Assembly (NCBI GenBank): GCA_014075255.1
Contig: CP046178.1
Location: 134,001-198,000, forward strand
Direction: 5' to 3'
From: Gammaproteobacteria bacterium
GTDB lineage: Bacteria > Pseudomonadota > Gammaproteobacteria > UBA4575
Length of the DNA stretch: 64,000 nt
Of this stretch, positions 9,135 to 17,434 are shown one piece after another (the first letter of the stretch is position 1; each line of letters starts with the position of its first letter). The position numbers and the translations under genes were made by a program. The notes under the pieces were generated by a model. That model was not told where the DNA came from and did not search any database. It worked only from the letters and a program-made list of their open reading frames with translations.

Positions 9135-9998
9135 ATGATAATAAACAGTGCAGATGCTGATTCCCCTAAAATTTCAATAATTACAGTTGTATATAATGGC
9201 GAGCGATATATTGAGGAGACGATAAGGAGTGTAGTCGCACAATCATATAACAACTATGAATACATCATTATAGATGGTAGTTCTACAGATAAAACACTTG
9301 AGATAATTAATAAATTTGAAAGCTCAATAAATTGTTTGGTAAGTGAGCCTGATGATGGTATGTATGATGCCTTGTTTAAAGGATTTGCGTTAGCTCATGG
9401 TGAGATACTTTGTTGGATTAATGCTGATGATAAACTTATGCCATGGGCTTTAGAAGTGGTAGCAAATGAGTTTAAATCTAAAAATGTAAGTTGGGTGACT
9501 GGTATACCGGGATTTTGGGGTGAGCATGGGGAATTAAGTTTTGTGGGTAAAATTCGTTGGTACCCCAGATATCTAATCAAAAGAGGTTTTTTTCATCACT
9601 TGGCGTTAGGTTGTATACAACAAGAAAGTACTTTTTTTTCCAAAGAATTATATCAATCATTGGGTAAGCAAGAATTAAATCAAATTTCATCCTTTAAGAG
9701 TGCTGGCGACTACTACCTATGGCGTTGTTTCGCAAAACATTCGTCACTGAAAACCATTCCTACTGTTATCTCCGGGTTTAGGATGCACCAAGATAACAAG
9801 TCAAATGATCTTCGTAGTTACTTAAATGAAGCTGGCATAAAAAACTTTTATTTTTTACGATTAATGGCATGGCTTCCAATTCGACTGGTTCATGTTTTTG
9901 CATCATTTTTATATTCTTCATATTTGTATTATGGGAAAAGAAAAGTGCATGGGTTAGTTCATTATTATTCTAAAAAAGTTAGCAAGAAAGTTGGATAA
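9135..9998 (+). CDS. Glycosyltransferase family 2
   Basis: Inverting GT-A glycosyltransferase of 287 residues. The N-terminal domain has PKISIITVVYNGERYIEETI, SVVAQSYNNYEYIIIDGSST and the donor-binding region EPDDGMYDALFKGF. The metal-binding DxD-like motif is seen as CWINADDKLMPWAL at about residue 95. ESTFFSKELYQSLG and the late Gly-Asp-Tyr (SAGDYYLWRCF) form the catalytic-base region. The C-terminal segment (about 245-270) is hydrophobic and may associate with the membrane. WcaA-like and perosaminyl transferases look like this, but acceptor and donor cannot be assigned. A gap of 123 very AT-rich bases precedes the ATG. Confidence 0.85.
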   Translation: MIINSADADSPKISIITVVYNGERYIEETIRSVVAQSYNNYEYIIIDGSSTDKTLEIINKFESSINCLVSEPDDGMYDALFKGFALAHGEILCWINADDKLMPWALEVVANEFKSKNVSWVTGIPGFWGEHGELSFVGKIRWYPRYLIKRGFFHHLALGCIQQESTFFSKELYQSLGKQELNQISSFKSAGDYYLWRCFAKHSSLKTIPTVISGFRMHQDNKSNDLRSYLNEAGIKNFYFLRLMAWLPIRLVHVFASFLYSSYLYYGKRKVHGLVHYYSKKVSKKVG

Positions 9999-10017
9999 TA
10001 TTATTTAGCTAAGTTAT

Positions 10018-10773
10018 ATGGAACAGAATCTCAGTAAATATGTAATGGGTGTTCGAATTGATTGTATAAATATCGAAGAGGTTGTTCGAAAGGTGGTTCA
10101 ATTAGTTAAAAATTCAAAATATGGATATGTTTGTGCTGCAAATGTTCATATGCTAATGGAGGCGCAGGATTCTAGAGATTTTAAAAATATAGTTAATACT
10201 GCAGCAATTATTTGTCCTGATGGGATGCCGATTGTTTGGGTCCTTAGGAAGCTGGGTATCTATACGCAACAGAGAATTACAGGCTACGATATTACAATAA
10301 ATATTATTAGAGAAGCAGCAAATAGTGGGATGCGAATCGGGTTTTTAGGTGGTGAGCCAAAGGTTTTAATAGAAGCTGTTGAAAATTTAAAAATGAATAA
10401 TGAGAATTTGAAGATACCATACACATACTCCCCTCCATTTAGAGATCAGTCACAGCAAGAGACTGAATCTCTAGTGACAGGTATAAATGATTCAGGTGTT
10501 GAGGTGTTGTTTGTTGCACTTGGTTGCCCGAAGCAAGAAAAATGGATGCATGATAATGCTAAAGAAGTTCGTGCTGTGATGGTAGGTGTTGGAGCTGTAA
10601 TTGAGTTCCTGGCTGGCACCAAAAAAAGAGCTCCTAATTGGCTGCAAAAATTAGGGTTAGAGTGGGCATATCGTTTAATGCAAGAGCCTCGAAGGCTGTT
10701 TAGCCGCTATGTAATACTAAATTCTCGATTTATAGCTATGGTGATAAGGCAAAAATTATCAGGCGATTTTTGA
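10018..10773 (+). CDS. WecG/TagA/CpsF-family glycosyltransferase
   Basis: 251-residue GT26-type enzyme, related to WecG (UDP-ManNAcA transferase) and TagA (ManNAc transferase). Visible family features are YVCAANVHMLMEAQDS near residue 40 (normally T/NxxxH), CPDGMPIVWVLRKLG, RITGYDITINII, IGFLGGEP, EVLFVALGCPKQEKWM and GVGAVIEFLAGTKKRAPNW, then the amphipathic C-terminal helix LGLEWAYRLMQEPRRLFSRY that docks to the membrane. It would add an N-acetylmannosamine-type or related sugar to an undecaprenyl-linked intermediate. It begins 19 bases after the GT2 stop and probably shares its transcript. The family is certain; the donor is not. Confidence 0.88.
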   Translation: MEQNLSKYVMGVRIDCINIEEVVRKVVQLVKNSKYGYVCAANVHMLMEAQDSRDFKNIVNTAAIICPDGMPIVWVLRKLGIYTQQRITGYDITINIIREAANSGMRIGFLGGEPKVLIEAVENLKMNNENLKIPYTYSPPFRDQSQQETESLVTGINDSGVEVLFVALGCPKQEKWMHDNAKEVRAVMVGVGAVIEFLAGTKKRAPNWLQKLGLEWAYRLMQEPRRLFSRYVILNSRFIAMVIRQKLSGDF

Positions 10774-10822
10774 GTATAATGATGTTTTATATTCGTAATT
10801 AATATTCTGCTTAGAAATCATT

Positions 10823-12226
10823 ATGCGTAGAGGGTTGTTGAATAGACATTCTGATGTAATTAATTTAATTCATCGGTCGTTAGACTGGTTGGTGATTATA
10901 ACTTGTGGTTTGATTGTATTTGCAATCTATCCTGGTCAGTGGCCTCTATCAAAATTTTATATTTCGGCTCTAGCTGTTGCAGCCATTTTGGTCTATACAA
11001 TATTCCCATATTTTTCTTTGTACCAAGCATGGAGAGGCGCATCATTATTTGAGGAAATAAGGACACTTAGTTTTGCATGGTTGGTTGTAGTTCTATTAAT
11101 GCTTGGTATTTCAGTTCTCACTAAGTCAAGTGAAGAGTATTCGCGCATATGGTTGGTTGGTTGGTCTGTTTCGACATGGATTGTTTTAATCATCTCTCGC
11201 GTAATTGCAAGAAACGCTTTAGGTTGGATGCGTGAAAAAGGTTTAAATATTCGCAATATAGTTTTAGTTGGCAATAATAAATTGTCTGAAGAAATCGCAG
11301 CTAAATTTAAAAAAGAAATATGGGCGGGATTTAACTTAAAGGGTGTGTTTATAAAAGATTTTGATCCTGAGGATACTGTTGTTGGACATCCAGTGTTAGG
11401 TGGAATCAAGAATATGGCTCAATATGTTGAAGAAAATAATATTGACCAGGTCTGGATAGTTATGCCATTAAAAGAAGAAGAAGCAGTAATGCGCATTCTC
11501 AATGAATTGAGACTGAGTACAGTAGATATTAGATATGTTCCGGATATTTTTGGATTAAATCTTTTTAATCACTCCATTACAGAAGTGATTGGATATCCGG
11601 TTATAAATTTGTCGGTCTCTCCGATGGTTGGAATGAATAAGTTTGTTAAAGTAATCGAAGATGGAATTTTAGCACTTATTATATTTATTGTTTTTTTTCC
11701 AATAATGCTAATAATCGGAATACTTGTGAAAGTAACTTCAAAGGGTCCAATGTTGTTCAAGCAGAAACGCCATGGTTGGGATGGGCGTGTCATTAATGTA
11801 TATAAGTTTAGGACTATGCATCTTCATGCTGAAAATGGTGGCATTGTTACACAAGCAATGTCTGATGATCATCGAGTAACAAGACTTGGCAAGTTTCTGC
11901 GTCGAACCAGTATGGATGAATTGCCTCAAGTATATAATGTACTGCAAGGTAGAATGTCGCTGGTTGGACCACGACCTCATGCTATTGAGCATAATTTGGA
12001 TTACAGAGAAAAAATTGATCAATATATGCTCCGCCATAAGGTTAAGCCTGGTATTACGGGATGGGCTCAGGTTAATGGTTATCGTGGTGAAACGAATACT
12101 ATAGACAAAATGAAAAAACGGGTTGAATACGATATATACTACATTGAAAATTGGTCGCTATGGCTAGATCTGAAGATTCTTTTTCTTACAATTTTTAAGG
12201 GATTTACGCATAAGAATGCCTATTAA
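10823..12226 (+). CDS. Undecaprenyl-phosphate hexose-1-phosphate transferase (WcaJ/PNPT family)
   Basis: Initiates the glycan by moving a sugar-1-phosphate from a nucleotide sugar to undecaprenyl phosphate in the inner membrane. In the 467 residues, four hydrophobic segments lie between about 15 and 130, then a CoA-binding-like Rossmann domain (NIRNIVLVGNNKLSEEIAA, about 145-250), another membrane segment (about 280-305), and the catalytic bacterial sugar-transferase domain: FKQKRHGWDGRVINVYKFRTM, RLGKFLRRTSMDELPQVYNV, GRMSLVGPRPHA and KPGITGWAQVNGYRG. This architecture fits glucose-1-phosphate transferases, although other hexoses are possible. It is the last gene of the polysaccharide cluster, and its stop lies 15 bases before miaB, so read-through into the housekeeping operon is likely. 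Confidence 0.92.
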   Translation: MRRGLLNRHSDVINLIHRSLDWLVIITCGLIVFAIYPGQWPLSKFYISALAVAAILVYTIFPYFSLYQAWRGASLFEEIRTLSFAWLVVVLLMLGISVLTKSSEEYSRIWLVGWSVSTWIVLIISRVIARNALGWMREKGLNIRNIVLVGNNKLSEEIAAKFKKEIWAGFNLKGVFIKDFDPEDTVVGHPVLGGIKNMAQYVEENNIDQVWIVMPLKEEEAVMRILNELRLSTVDIRYVPDIFGLNLFNHSITEVIGYPVINLSVSPMVGMNKFVKVIEDGILALIIFIVFFPIMLIIGILVKVTSKGPMLFKQKRHGWDGRVINVYKFRTMHLHAENGGIVTQAMSDDHRVTRLGKFLRRTSMDELPQVYNVLQGRMSLVGPRPHAIEHNLDYREKIDQYMLRHKVKPGITGWAQVNGYRGETNTIDKMKKRVEYDIYYIENWSLWLDLKILFLTIFKGFTHKNAY

Positions 12227-12241
12227 ATGGATTAGCTAAGA

Positions 12242-13573
12242 ATGCAAAAAGTTTATATCAAAACACAAGGCTGCCAGATGAATGAGTATGATTCAGAAAA
12301 AATGCTGGATGTGCTTAATTATGAGTGTGGTATGGAGACTACTCAGGATCCGTCTGAAGCTGATGTGTTATTACTTAATACTTGTTCTATACGTGAGAAG
12401 GCCCAAGAGAAAGTGTTTTCACAGTTAGGCCAATGGCGTAAATTAAAAGAGAGTAACCCTAACTTATTAATAGGCGTAGGTGGTTGTGTTGCGAGTCAAG
12501 AAGGCGAGGCATTAGCAAAACGATCTCAACAGGTGGACGTTGTATTTGGTCCTCAGACCATTCATAGATTACCAGAGTTATTTAATCAGGCAAAAGCTAG
12601 TAAGAAAGCGATTGTTGATATTTCATTTCCTGAAATTGAAAAATTTGATTGTTTACCTAAACCAAGAGCGGATGGCCCAACTGCTTTTGTGTCGATCATG
12701 GAAGGCTGTAGTAAATATTGTACGTATTGTGTTGTGCCTTACACAAGAGGGGAGGAGTTTAGCCGTCCTCTTGTAGATGTCATGAAAGAAATAGAAGAAT
12801 TGGCTCGTCAAGGAGTGCGAGAAATTACTCTGTTAGGTCAAAACGTAAATGGTTATCGAGGCTTAGACGAAAATAACGATATTGTAGATTTTTCATTGCT
12901 TATCTATTTTGTAAGTAAAGTGGAGGGAGTGGAAAGGATTCGATATACCAGTTCACACCCAATTGAATTTTCAGACAATCTTATTGATGCCTATAGGGAT
13001 GTACCAGAGTTGGTAAATCATGTGCATTTACCCGTGCAAAGTGGTTCGGATCGTGTGTTAGCGGCAATGAAGCGCGGGCACACTGCATTAGAGTTCAAAT
13101 CAATAATTAAAAAGTTACGTAAACAGCGACCTGATGTCAGTATCTCGTCTGATTTTATTATCGGTTTCCCTGGCGAAACCGATGAAGAATTTGAGGATAC
13201 TATGAAATTTGTTGAAGAAATAGGTTTTGATCAGTCATATAGTTTTATATACAGCCGTCGGCCAGGAACTCCTGCGGCTTCACTAGAAGATGATGTTTCT
13301 CTTGAGCTTAAGAAAGAAAGATTGCACCGATTTCAGCAACTAGTGAATAGTATGGCTGCAAAATACTCGAAGGCTATGCTTGGAACTGAGCAGGTGGTTT
13401 TGGTTGAAGGTTTATCTAAAAAATCAGATCAAGAATTCTCTGGTCGAACAGAAAATAATCGCGTGGTGAACTTTAAAGCACCAGATGAAGTTATTGGTAA
13501 ATTTGTTCGTCTTAATATTACTGATATTTTCTCAAATTCTCTGCGTGGCAGCTATCTTGAAACCTTGCAATAA
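12242..13573 (+). CDS. miaB: tRNA-2-methylthio-N6-dimethylallyladenosine synthase MiaB
   Basis: Radical-SAM methylthiotransferase that adds the 2-methylthio group to i6A37 in tRNAs reading codons that begin with U. The 443-residue product shows all three domains. The N-terminal MTTase domain has three Cys ligands of the auxiliary cluster ([34 protein letters not shown]). The radical-SAM domain has [16 protein letters not shown] (CxxxCxxC, about 160), [13 protein letters not shown] and [19 protein letters not shown]. The C-terminal TRAM domain (about 380-440) has [11 protein letters not shown]. It heads the miaB-ybeZ-ybeY-corC-lnt block, with 13 bases to ybeZ. Its promoter, if separate, would lie inside the preceding transferase gene. 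Confidence 0.97.
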   Translation: MQKVYIKTQGCQMNEYDSEKMLDVLNYECGMETTQDPSEADVLLLNTCSIREKAQEKVFSQLGQWRKLKESNPNLLIGVGGCVASQEGEALAKRSQQVDVVFGPQTIHRLPELFNQAKASKKAIVDISFPEIEKFDCLPKPRADGPTAFVSIMEGCSKYCTYCVVPYTRGEEFSRPLVDVMKEIEELARQGVREITLLGQNVNGYRGLDENNDIVDFSLLIYFVSKVEGVERIRYTSSHPIEFSDNLIDAYRDVPELVNHVHLPVQSGSDRVLAAMKRGHTALEFKSIIKKLRKQRPDVSISSDFIIGFPGETDEEFEDTMKFVEEIGFDQSYSFIYSRRPGTPAASLEDDVSLELKKERLHRFQQLVNSMAAKYSKAMLGTEQVVLVEGLSKKSDQEFSGRTENNRVVNFKAPDEVIGKFVRLNITDIFSNSLRGSYLETLQ

Positions 13574-13586
13574 GGATGCGTAGTAC

Positions 13587-14553
13587 TTGTCTGCTGAAAT
13601 CTATTCGATAGATATCGTGCTCGAGCCTGTCGATAATCCACGACTTGCAAACCTTTGCGGGCCGCTAAACGAGCATCTTGATCAGCTTGAAAGCAGACTT
13701 GGTGTGGAAATTAACAACCGAGGTAATGCTTTCTCTATTCGTGGCGATGCTAAATCGAGTAATGCTGCTGCGGAAGTACTTAAAGAGTTGTACGATTCAA
13801 CCAAAAAAAGCACTCTTTCTTCGTCAGATGTACACCTATATTTACAAGAGTCGGAGTTAGCAAACATAGCTGAACAAAGCCAAAGTAATAATCGTGCAGC
13901 GGTGCATACCAAGCGTAGTGTCATTAAGGCGAGAGGCGATAATCAAGAAAGATATATCCGTGCTATAGAAGAGCGAGATTTGGTATTTGGTGTTGGTCCT
14001 GCGGGTACAGGTAAAACTTATTTGGCAGTGGCTTGTGCAGTTGAAGCTTTAGAAAGAGATAATATTCGTAAGCTTGTATTAGTGCGGCCAGCGGTAGAGG
14101 CCGGTGAGCGTTTAGGTTTTTTTGCCTGGTGATTTGGCGCAAAAAATAGATCCATATCTTAGACCTATGTATGACGCGCTTTATGAAATGATGGGCTTTG
14201 AAAAAGTAAGTAAACTGGTCGAAAGAAATGTGATTGAAATTGCGCCTTTAGCCTACATGCGAGGACGAACTTTGAACGATGCTTTTATTATTTTAGATGA
14301 AGCGCAAAATACTACTGTAGAGCAAATGAAAATGTTTCTTACACGTATAGGTTTTGGTTCAAAAGCGATTGTAACTGGAGATGTGACTCAGATTGATTTA
14401 CCAAATACTAAGGAATCTGGCCTTAAGCATGTAATACGTATTTTACATGATACGGAAGGAATCTCTTTTTGTAACTTTCAGGCGCGAGATGTTGTAAGGC
14501 ATCCTTTAGTTAAAAAAATTATTCGAGCTTATGCTAAGCATACGAAAGCGTAG
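13587..14553 (+). pseudogene. ybeZ: PhoH-family ATPase YbeZ, frameshifted in a T7 run
   Basis: YbeZ is a P-loop NTPase that works with the RNase YbeY in RNA and ribosome metabolism. Two frames (13587-14132 and 14122-14553) form one gene of about 321 residues. Frame one has an N-terminal KH-like region and the Walker A motif GVGPAGTGKTYLAVA, and ends ERLGFFAW then stop. Frame two resumes [20 protein letters not shown] and holds Walker [16 protein letters not shown] and [11 protein letters not shown]. Removing one T from the seven at 14117-14123 restores [11 protein letters not shown], the conserved family sequence. The start is TTG at 13587 (stop codon two codons upstream) with AAGGA ten bases before it. 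It may be an assembly error, a true mutation, or a slippage site. Confidence 0.85.
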
Positions 14554-14567
14554 ACAACAATAAAACG

Positions 14568-15011
14568 ATGACCATCCATTTAGATGTGCAAGTTGTTTCG
14601 CAAGAAACAGGCATACCTGATGTAACTGACTTTGAGTATTGGGCAAATACAGTGCCTACAAATATTGAGACAAATGTTTGCCTTCGTATTGTGGATGAAT
14701 CAGAAGCTAAAGCGCTTAATAATCAATATCGCCATATCGATAAAGCAACCAACGTGCTGTCATTCCCAGCAGAAATACCCTCACAAGTAGAGATGAACTT
14801 TCTTGGTGATATCGTAATATGTGCACCAGTAGTGGATGATGAGGTACAGCAGCAAGGAAAGCAGTTGAGTGCGCATTGGGCGCATTTATTAGTGCATGGA
14901 ATATTGCATTTACAAGGCTATGATCATGAGGATGAGCAGGCTGCGGATGAGATGGAATCCTTAGAAATTGAGATACTGCAAAAATTAAATATCCCAGACC
15001 CATATCAATAA
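14568..15011 (+). CDS. ybeY: Endoribonuclease YbeY
   Basis: Zinc-dependent single-strand RNase needed for 16S rRNA 3'-end maturation and ribosome quality control. At 147 residues it is of normal length. The signature is HLLVHGILHLQGYDHE near residue 110-125, where three His residues (HGxxHLxGyDH) bind the metal. Upstream are RIVDESEAKALNNQYRHIDKATNVLSFP and FLGDIVIC, both typical. It begins 15 bases after the ybeZ frame ends and is followed within eight bases by corC, in the standard operon order. Confidence 0.96.
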   Translation: MTIHLDVQVVSQETGIPDVTDFEYWANTVPTNIETNVCLRIVDESEAKALNNQYRHIDKATNVLSFPAEIPSQVEMNFLGDIVICAPVVDDEVQQQGKQLSAHWAHLLVHGILHLQGYDHEDEQAADEMESLEIEILQKLNIPDPYQ

Positions 15012-15018
15012 GTAAAAC

Positions 15019-15858
15019 ATGATGAGTAATAGTGATAACAATACGATGCGACCAAGTCTGCTTGCGTCTGTAAAGCTACTTCTGAGCGGAACTCCACAGA
15101 GTCGTGAGCACATCATTCAGTTGTTGCGCAATGCTGAAATTAAAAATGTATTAAATAAAGATACACTTGAAATGATAGAAGGTGCATTTCAAGTTTCAAA
15201 AATTCAAGTTAAAAATATTATGATTCCACGGTCACATATGGTGGTGGTTCGTGAAGATGCAACATTGCAAGATATGCTTCCAATTATTATTGATTCAGCG
15301 CACTCAAGATTTCCTGTTGTGGGAGATAGTCGTGATGAGGTTTTGGGGATTGTACTTGCTAAAGACTTGCTGCGGTTTTTTATTGATGGGAAACAAGAAG
15401 AGTTTAGTTTGGATGATGTGCTTAGGCCGGCGGTAATCGTGCCAGAATCAAAACGTGTAAACACCTTGTTAAGCGAATTTAAGGACGGCCGTAATCATAT
15501 GGCCATTGTTGTAGATGAATACAGCAGCATTTCAGGACTGGTTACCATTGAGGATGTGCTGGAACAAATTGTTGGTGAAATTACTGATGAGCATGACATT
15601 GAAGAAGGACGCTATATATTTGAGCATTCCAAAGGCCACTACGGTATAAAAGCTTTGACACCAATAGAGGACTTTAATGAGTTTTTTTCAACTGCATACA
15701 GTGATAATGACTTTGAAACATTTGGTGGGTTGGTGCTGAGTAAATTTGGTCATTTGCCTAAAAAAGGTGAAAAAATAGAGTTTGATAAATTTGAGATTGA
15801 AGTGTTACGTGCAGACAGGCGAAGGTTACATTTACTAAACGTTTCTCATCGTACTTGA
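15019..15858 (+). CDS. corC: CorC/YbeX-family protein with CBS pair and transporter-associated domain
   Basis: 279-residue soluble protein. Residues about 65-185 form a tandem CBS pair (VKNIMIPRSHMVVVRED, HSRFPVVGDSRDEVLGIVLAKDLLR, NHMAIVVDEYSSISGLVTIEDVLEQIVGEI) that binds adenosine nucleotides. The C-terminal CorC_HlyC domain (about 200-275, ALTPIEDFNEFF, GGLVLSKFGHLPKKGEKIEFDKFEIEV) follows. It is called CorC for a proposed role in Mg/Co efflux, and ybeX links it genetically to ribosome and RNA metabolism. Its place between ybeY and lnt is the classic arrangement. Biochemical function is not firmly known for the family. Confidence 0.93.
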   Translation: MMSNSDNNTMRPSLLASVKLLLSGTPQSREHIIQLLRNAEIKNVLNKDTLEMIEGAFQVSKIQVKNIMIPRSHMVVVREDATLQDMLPIIIDSAHSRFPVVGDSRDEVLGIVLAKDLLRFFIDGKQEEFSLDDVLRPAVIVPESKRVNTLLSEFKDGRNHMAIVVDEYSSISGLVTIEDVLEQIVGEITDEHDIEEGRYIFEHSKGHYGIKALTPIEDFNEFFSTAYSDNDFETFGGLVLSKFGHLPKKGEKIEFDKFEIEVLRADRRRLHLLNVSHRT

Positions 15859-15910
15859 GCGATTATTTTAATAAGCTTATTTAAATAAAAGCCACTAAGA
15901 TTAAGTATAA

Positions 15911-17404
15911 ATGTCAGTATTGGGTCTGAAAGCTTTACTTGTTTCTATAGCGGGTGCGATTCTTGTATTTGCCTATGCGCCATTTTCTATTGGGTGGCTT
16001 ACGTTTGTTTGTCCTGTAGTTTTGTATGTGGCGATCGCGCGCCAATCTGCTGGCATTGCTGCGACATTTGGTTTTATCTTTGGGTTGTTCTTTTTTGGTT
16101 TTGGTGTGCCATGGACTTTTAATAGTATTCATGAGTTTGGTCATGCGCCATTAGTACTTAGTGCGTTTCTTGCTGGATTGATGGTAATTGTCCTAGCCTT
16201 ATTTCCAGCAGGTGCTGCAGGTTTAACGGTTTACCTGAATTCAAAAAAACATTTTAGCTTTTCTACAGTTGTGACTTTTGCGTGCTTATGGGTAGGCTTT
16301 GAGTGGATACGTAGCTGGATATTTACCGGATTTCCATGGCTGTTGATAGGGCATGTGCATCATTCGGGACCATTGCAAGGTATATTGCCTGTATTTGGAA
16401 CGTATGGCGCAAGTTGGCTAAGTGTTTTATTTGGATGCTTAGTCGCTGTAATTCTATTTGCTAAGTTTAAACAAAAGATACTTTCTGCATTATCTATAAT
16501 AGTAATCGCAATATCGTTATATTTTGTAAATCAAATAGCATGGACGCACGCAGATGATGAAAAGTTAGATGTAGTGTTAGTGCAAGGAAATATTTCCCAA
16601 GAGATGAAATGGGATCAAAGTAAGCACACTTATATTATGGAAAAGTATTTGCAAATGAGTAAAAAACATTTCGATGCCGATATTATCATTTGGCCAGAAA
16701 CCGCGATTCCAACATATTATTCAATGGTAAAAGATTCTTTTATTCAAAAAGTGGGCAAAACTGCTGATCAAAATAATATAGATTACTTGATCGGAGTGTT
16801 TACTTTCGACCCCGCAAATGGGCATGTATACAATAGCGTAATGACGCTGGGGAGCGAACTTAGTTTTTATCGCAAGCAGCGCTTAGTTCCTTTCGGAGAA
16901 TATTTACCTTTTCGCGGCGTGTTGACTTTTTTAGAGCGTTATATTGATATTCCGATGGCAGATATTTCGAGTGGTGAGGGCAGGCCTTTGGTACGATTAA
17001 AAGGTTATCCGGTGGGCAGCTCTATTTGCTATGAGGCGGTATACGGAAATCAAGTGATTGAGGCGATGCCGGAAGCTAAATTTCTAGTTAATGTGAGTAA
17101 TGATGCCTGGTTTGGAGATTCACTAGCGCCGCACCAACATTTGGAAATAACACGCTCAAGAGCGGTGGAGACGGGTAGATATTTATTACGTGCGACTAAT
17201 ACAGGGATATCTGCAGTGATTAATCCGAACGGTATTATTGTTAATAAATCAGTACAATTTCAAGATGATGTGATAAGAGCAACCATTAGTCCTTATAGCG
17301 GCGTCACGCCCTATGCTCGTTGGGGAAATTGGGGCATTGTAAGTATCGTATTTAGCTGTCTAGCGGGTCTTGGTATTTTAAGATGGTTAACTAGAACACA
17401 TTAA
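15911..17404 (+). CDS. lnt: Apolipoprotein N-acyltransferase Lnt
   Basis: Inner-membrane enzyme that adds the third acyl chain to the N-terminal Cys of lipoproteins, which licenses them for export to the outer membrane. The 497 residues give about seven N-terminal hydrophobic segments (residues 5-210), then a periplasmic nitrilase domain. Its catalytic triad is visible: Glu in IIWPETAIPTYYS, the Lys near YRKQRLVPFGEYLPFRG, and Cys in GSSICYEAVYGNQV. NVSNDAWFGDSLAPHQHLEI and RYLLRATNTGISAVI are also family hallmarks. A last hydrophobic helix lies at about 470-490. Substrates inside the window include Pal, LptE and PilF. Confidence 0.96.
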   Translation: MSVLGLKALLVSIAGAILVFAYAPFSIGWLTFVCPVVLYVAIARQSAGIAATFGFIFGLFFFGFGVPWTFNSIHEFGHAPLVLSAFLAGLMVIVLALFPAGAAGLTVYLNSKKHFSFSTVVTFACLWVGFEWIRSWIFTGFPWLLIGHVHHSGPLQGILPVFGTYGASWLSVLFGCLVAVILFAKFKQKILSALSIIVIAISLYFVNQIAWTHADDEKLDVVLVQGNISQEMKWDQSKHTYIMEKYLQMSKKHFDADIIIWPETAIPTYYSMVKDSFIQKVGKTADQNNIDYLIGVFTFDPANGHVYNSVMTLGSELSFYRKQRLVPFGEYLPFRGVLTFLERYIDIPMADISSGEGRPLVRLKGYPVGSSICYEAVYGNQVIEAMPEAKFLVNVSNDAWFGDSLAPHQHLEITRSRAVETGRYLLRATNTGISAVINPNGIIVNKSVQFQDDVIRATISPYSGVTPYARWGNWGIVSIVFSCLAGLGILRWLTRTH

Positions 17405-17434
17405 ATTTATAAAAATATTGTAGCTTAATAAAGT

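Noticed and set aside
1-12226. JUMPstart or ops element for the glycan cluster
   Set aside because: No convincing GGCGGTAGC-type sequence was found in its gaps; the promoter may lie left of the window.
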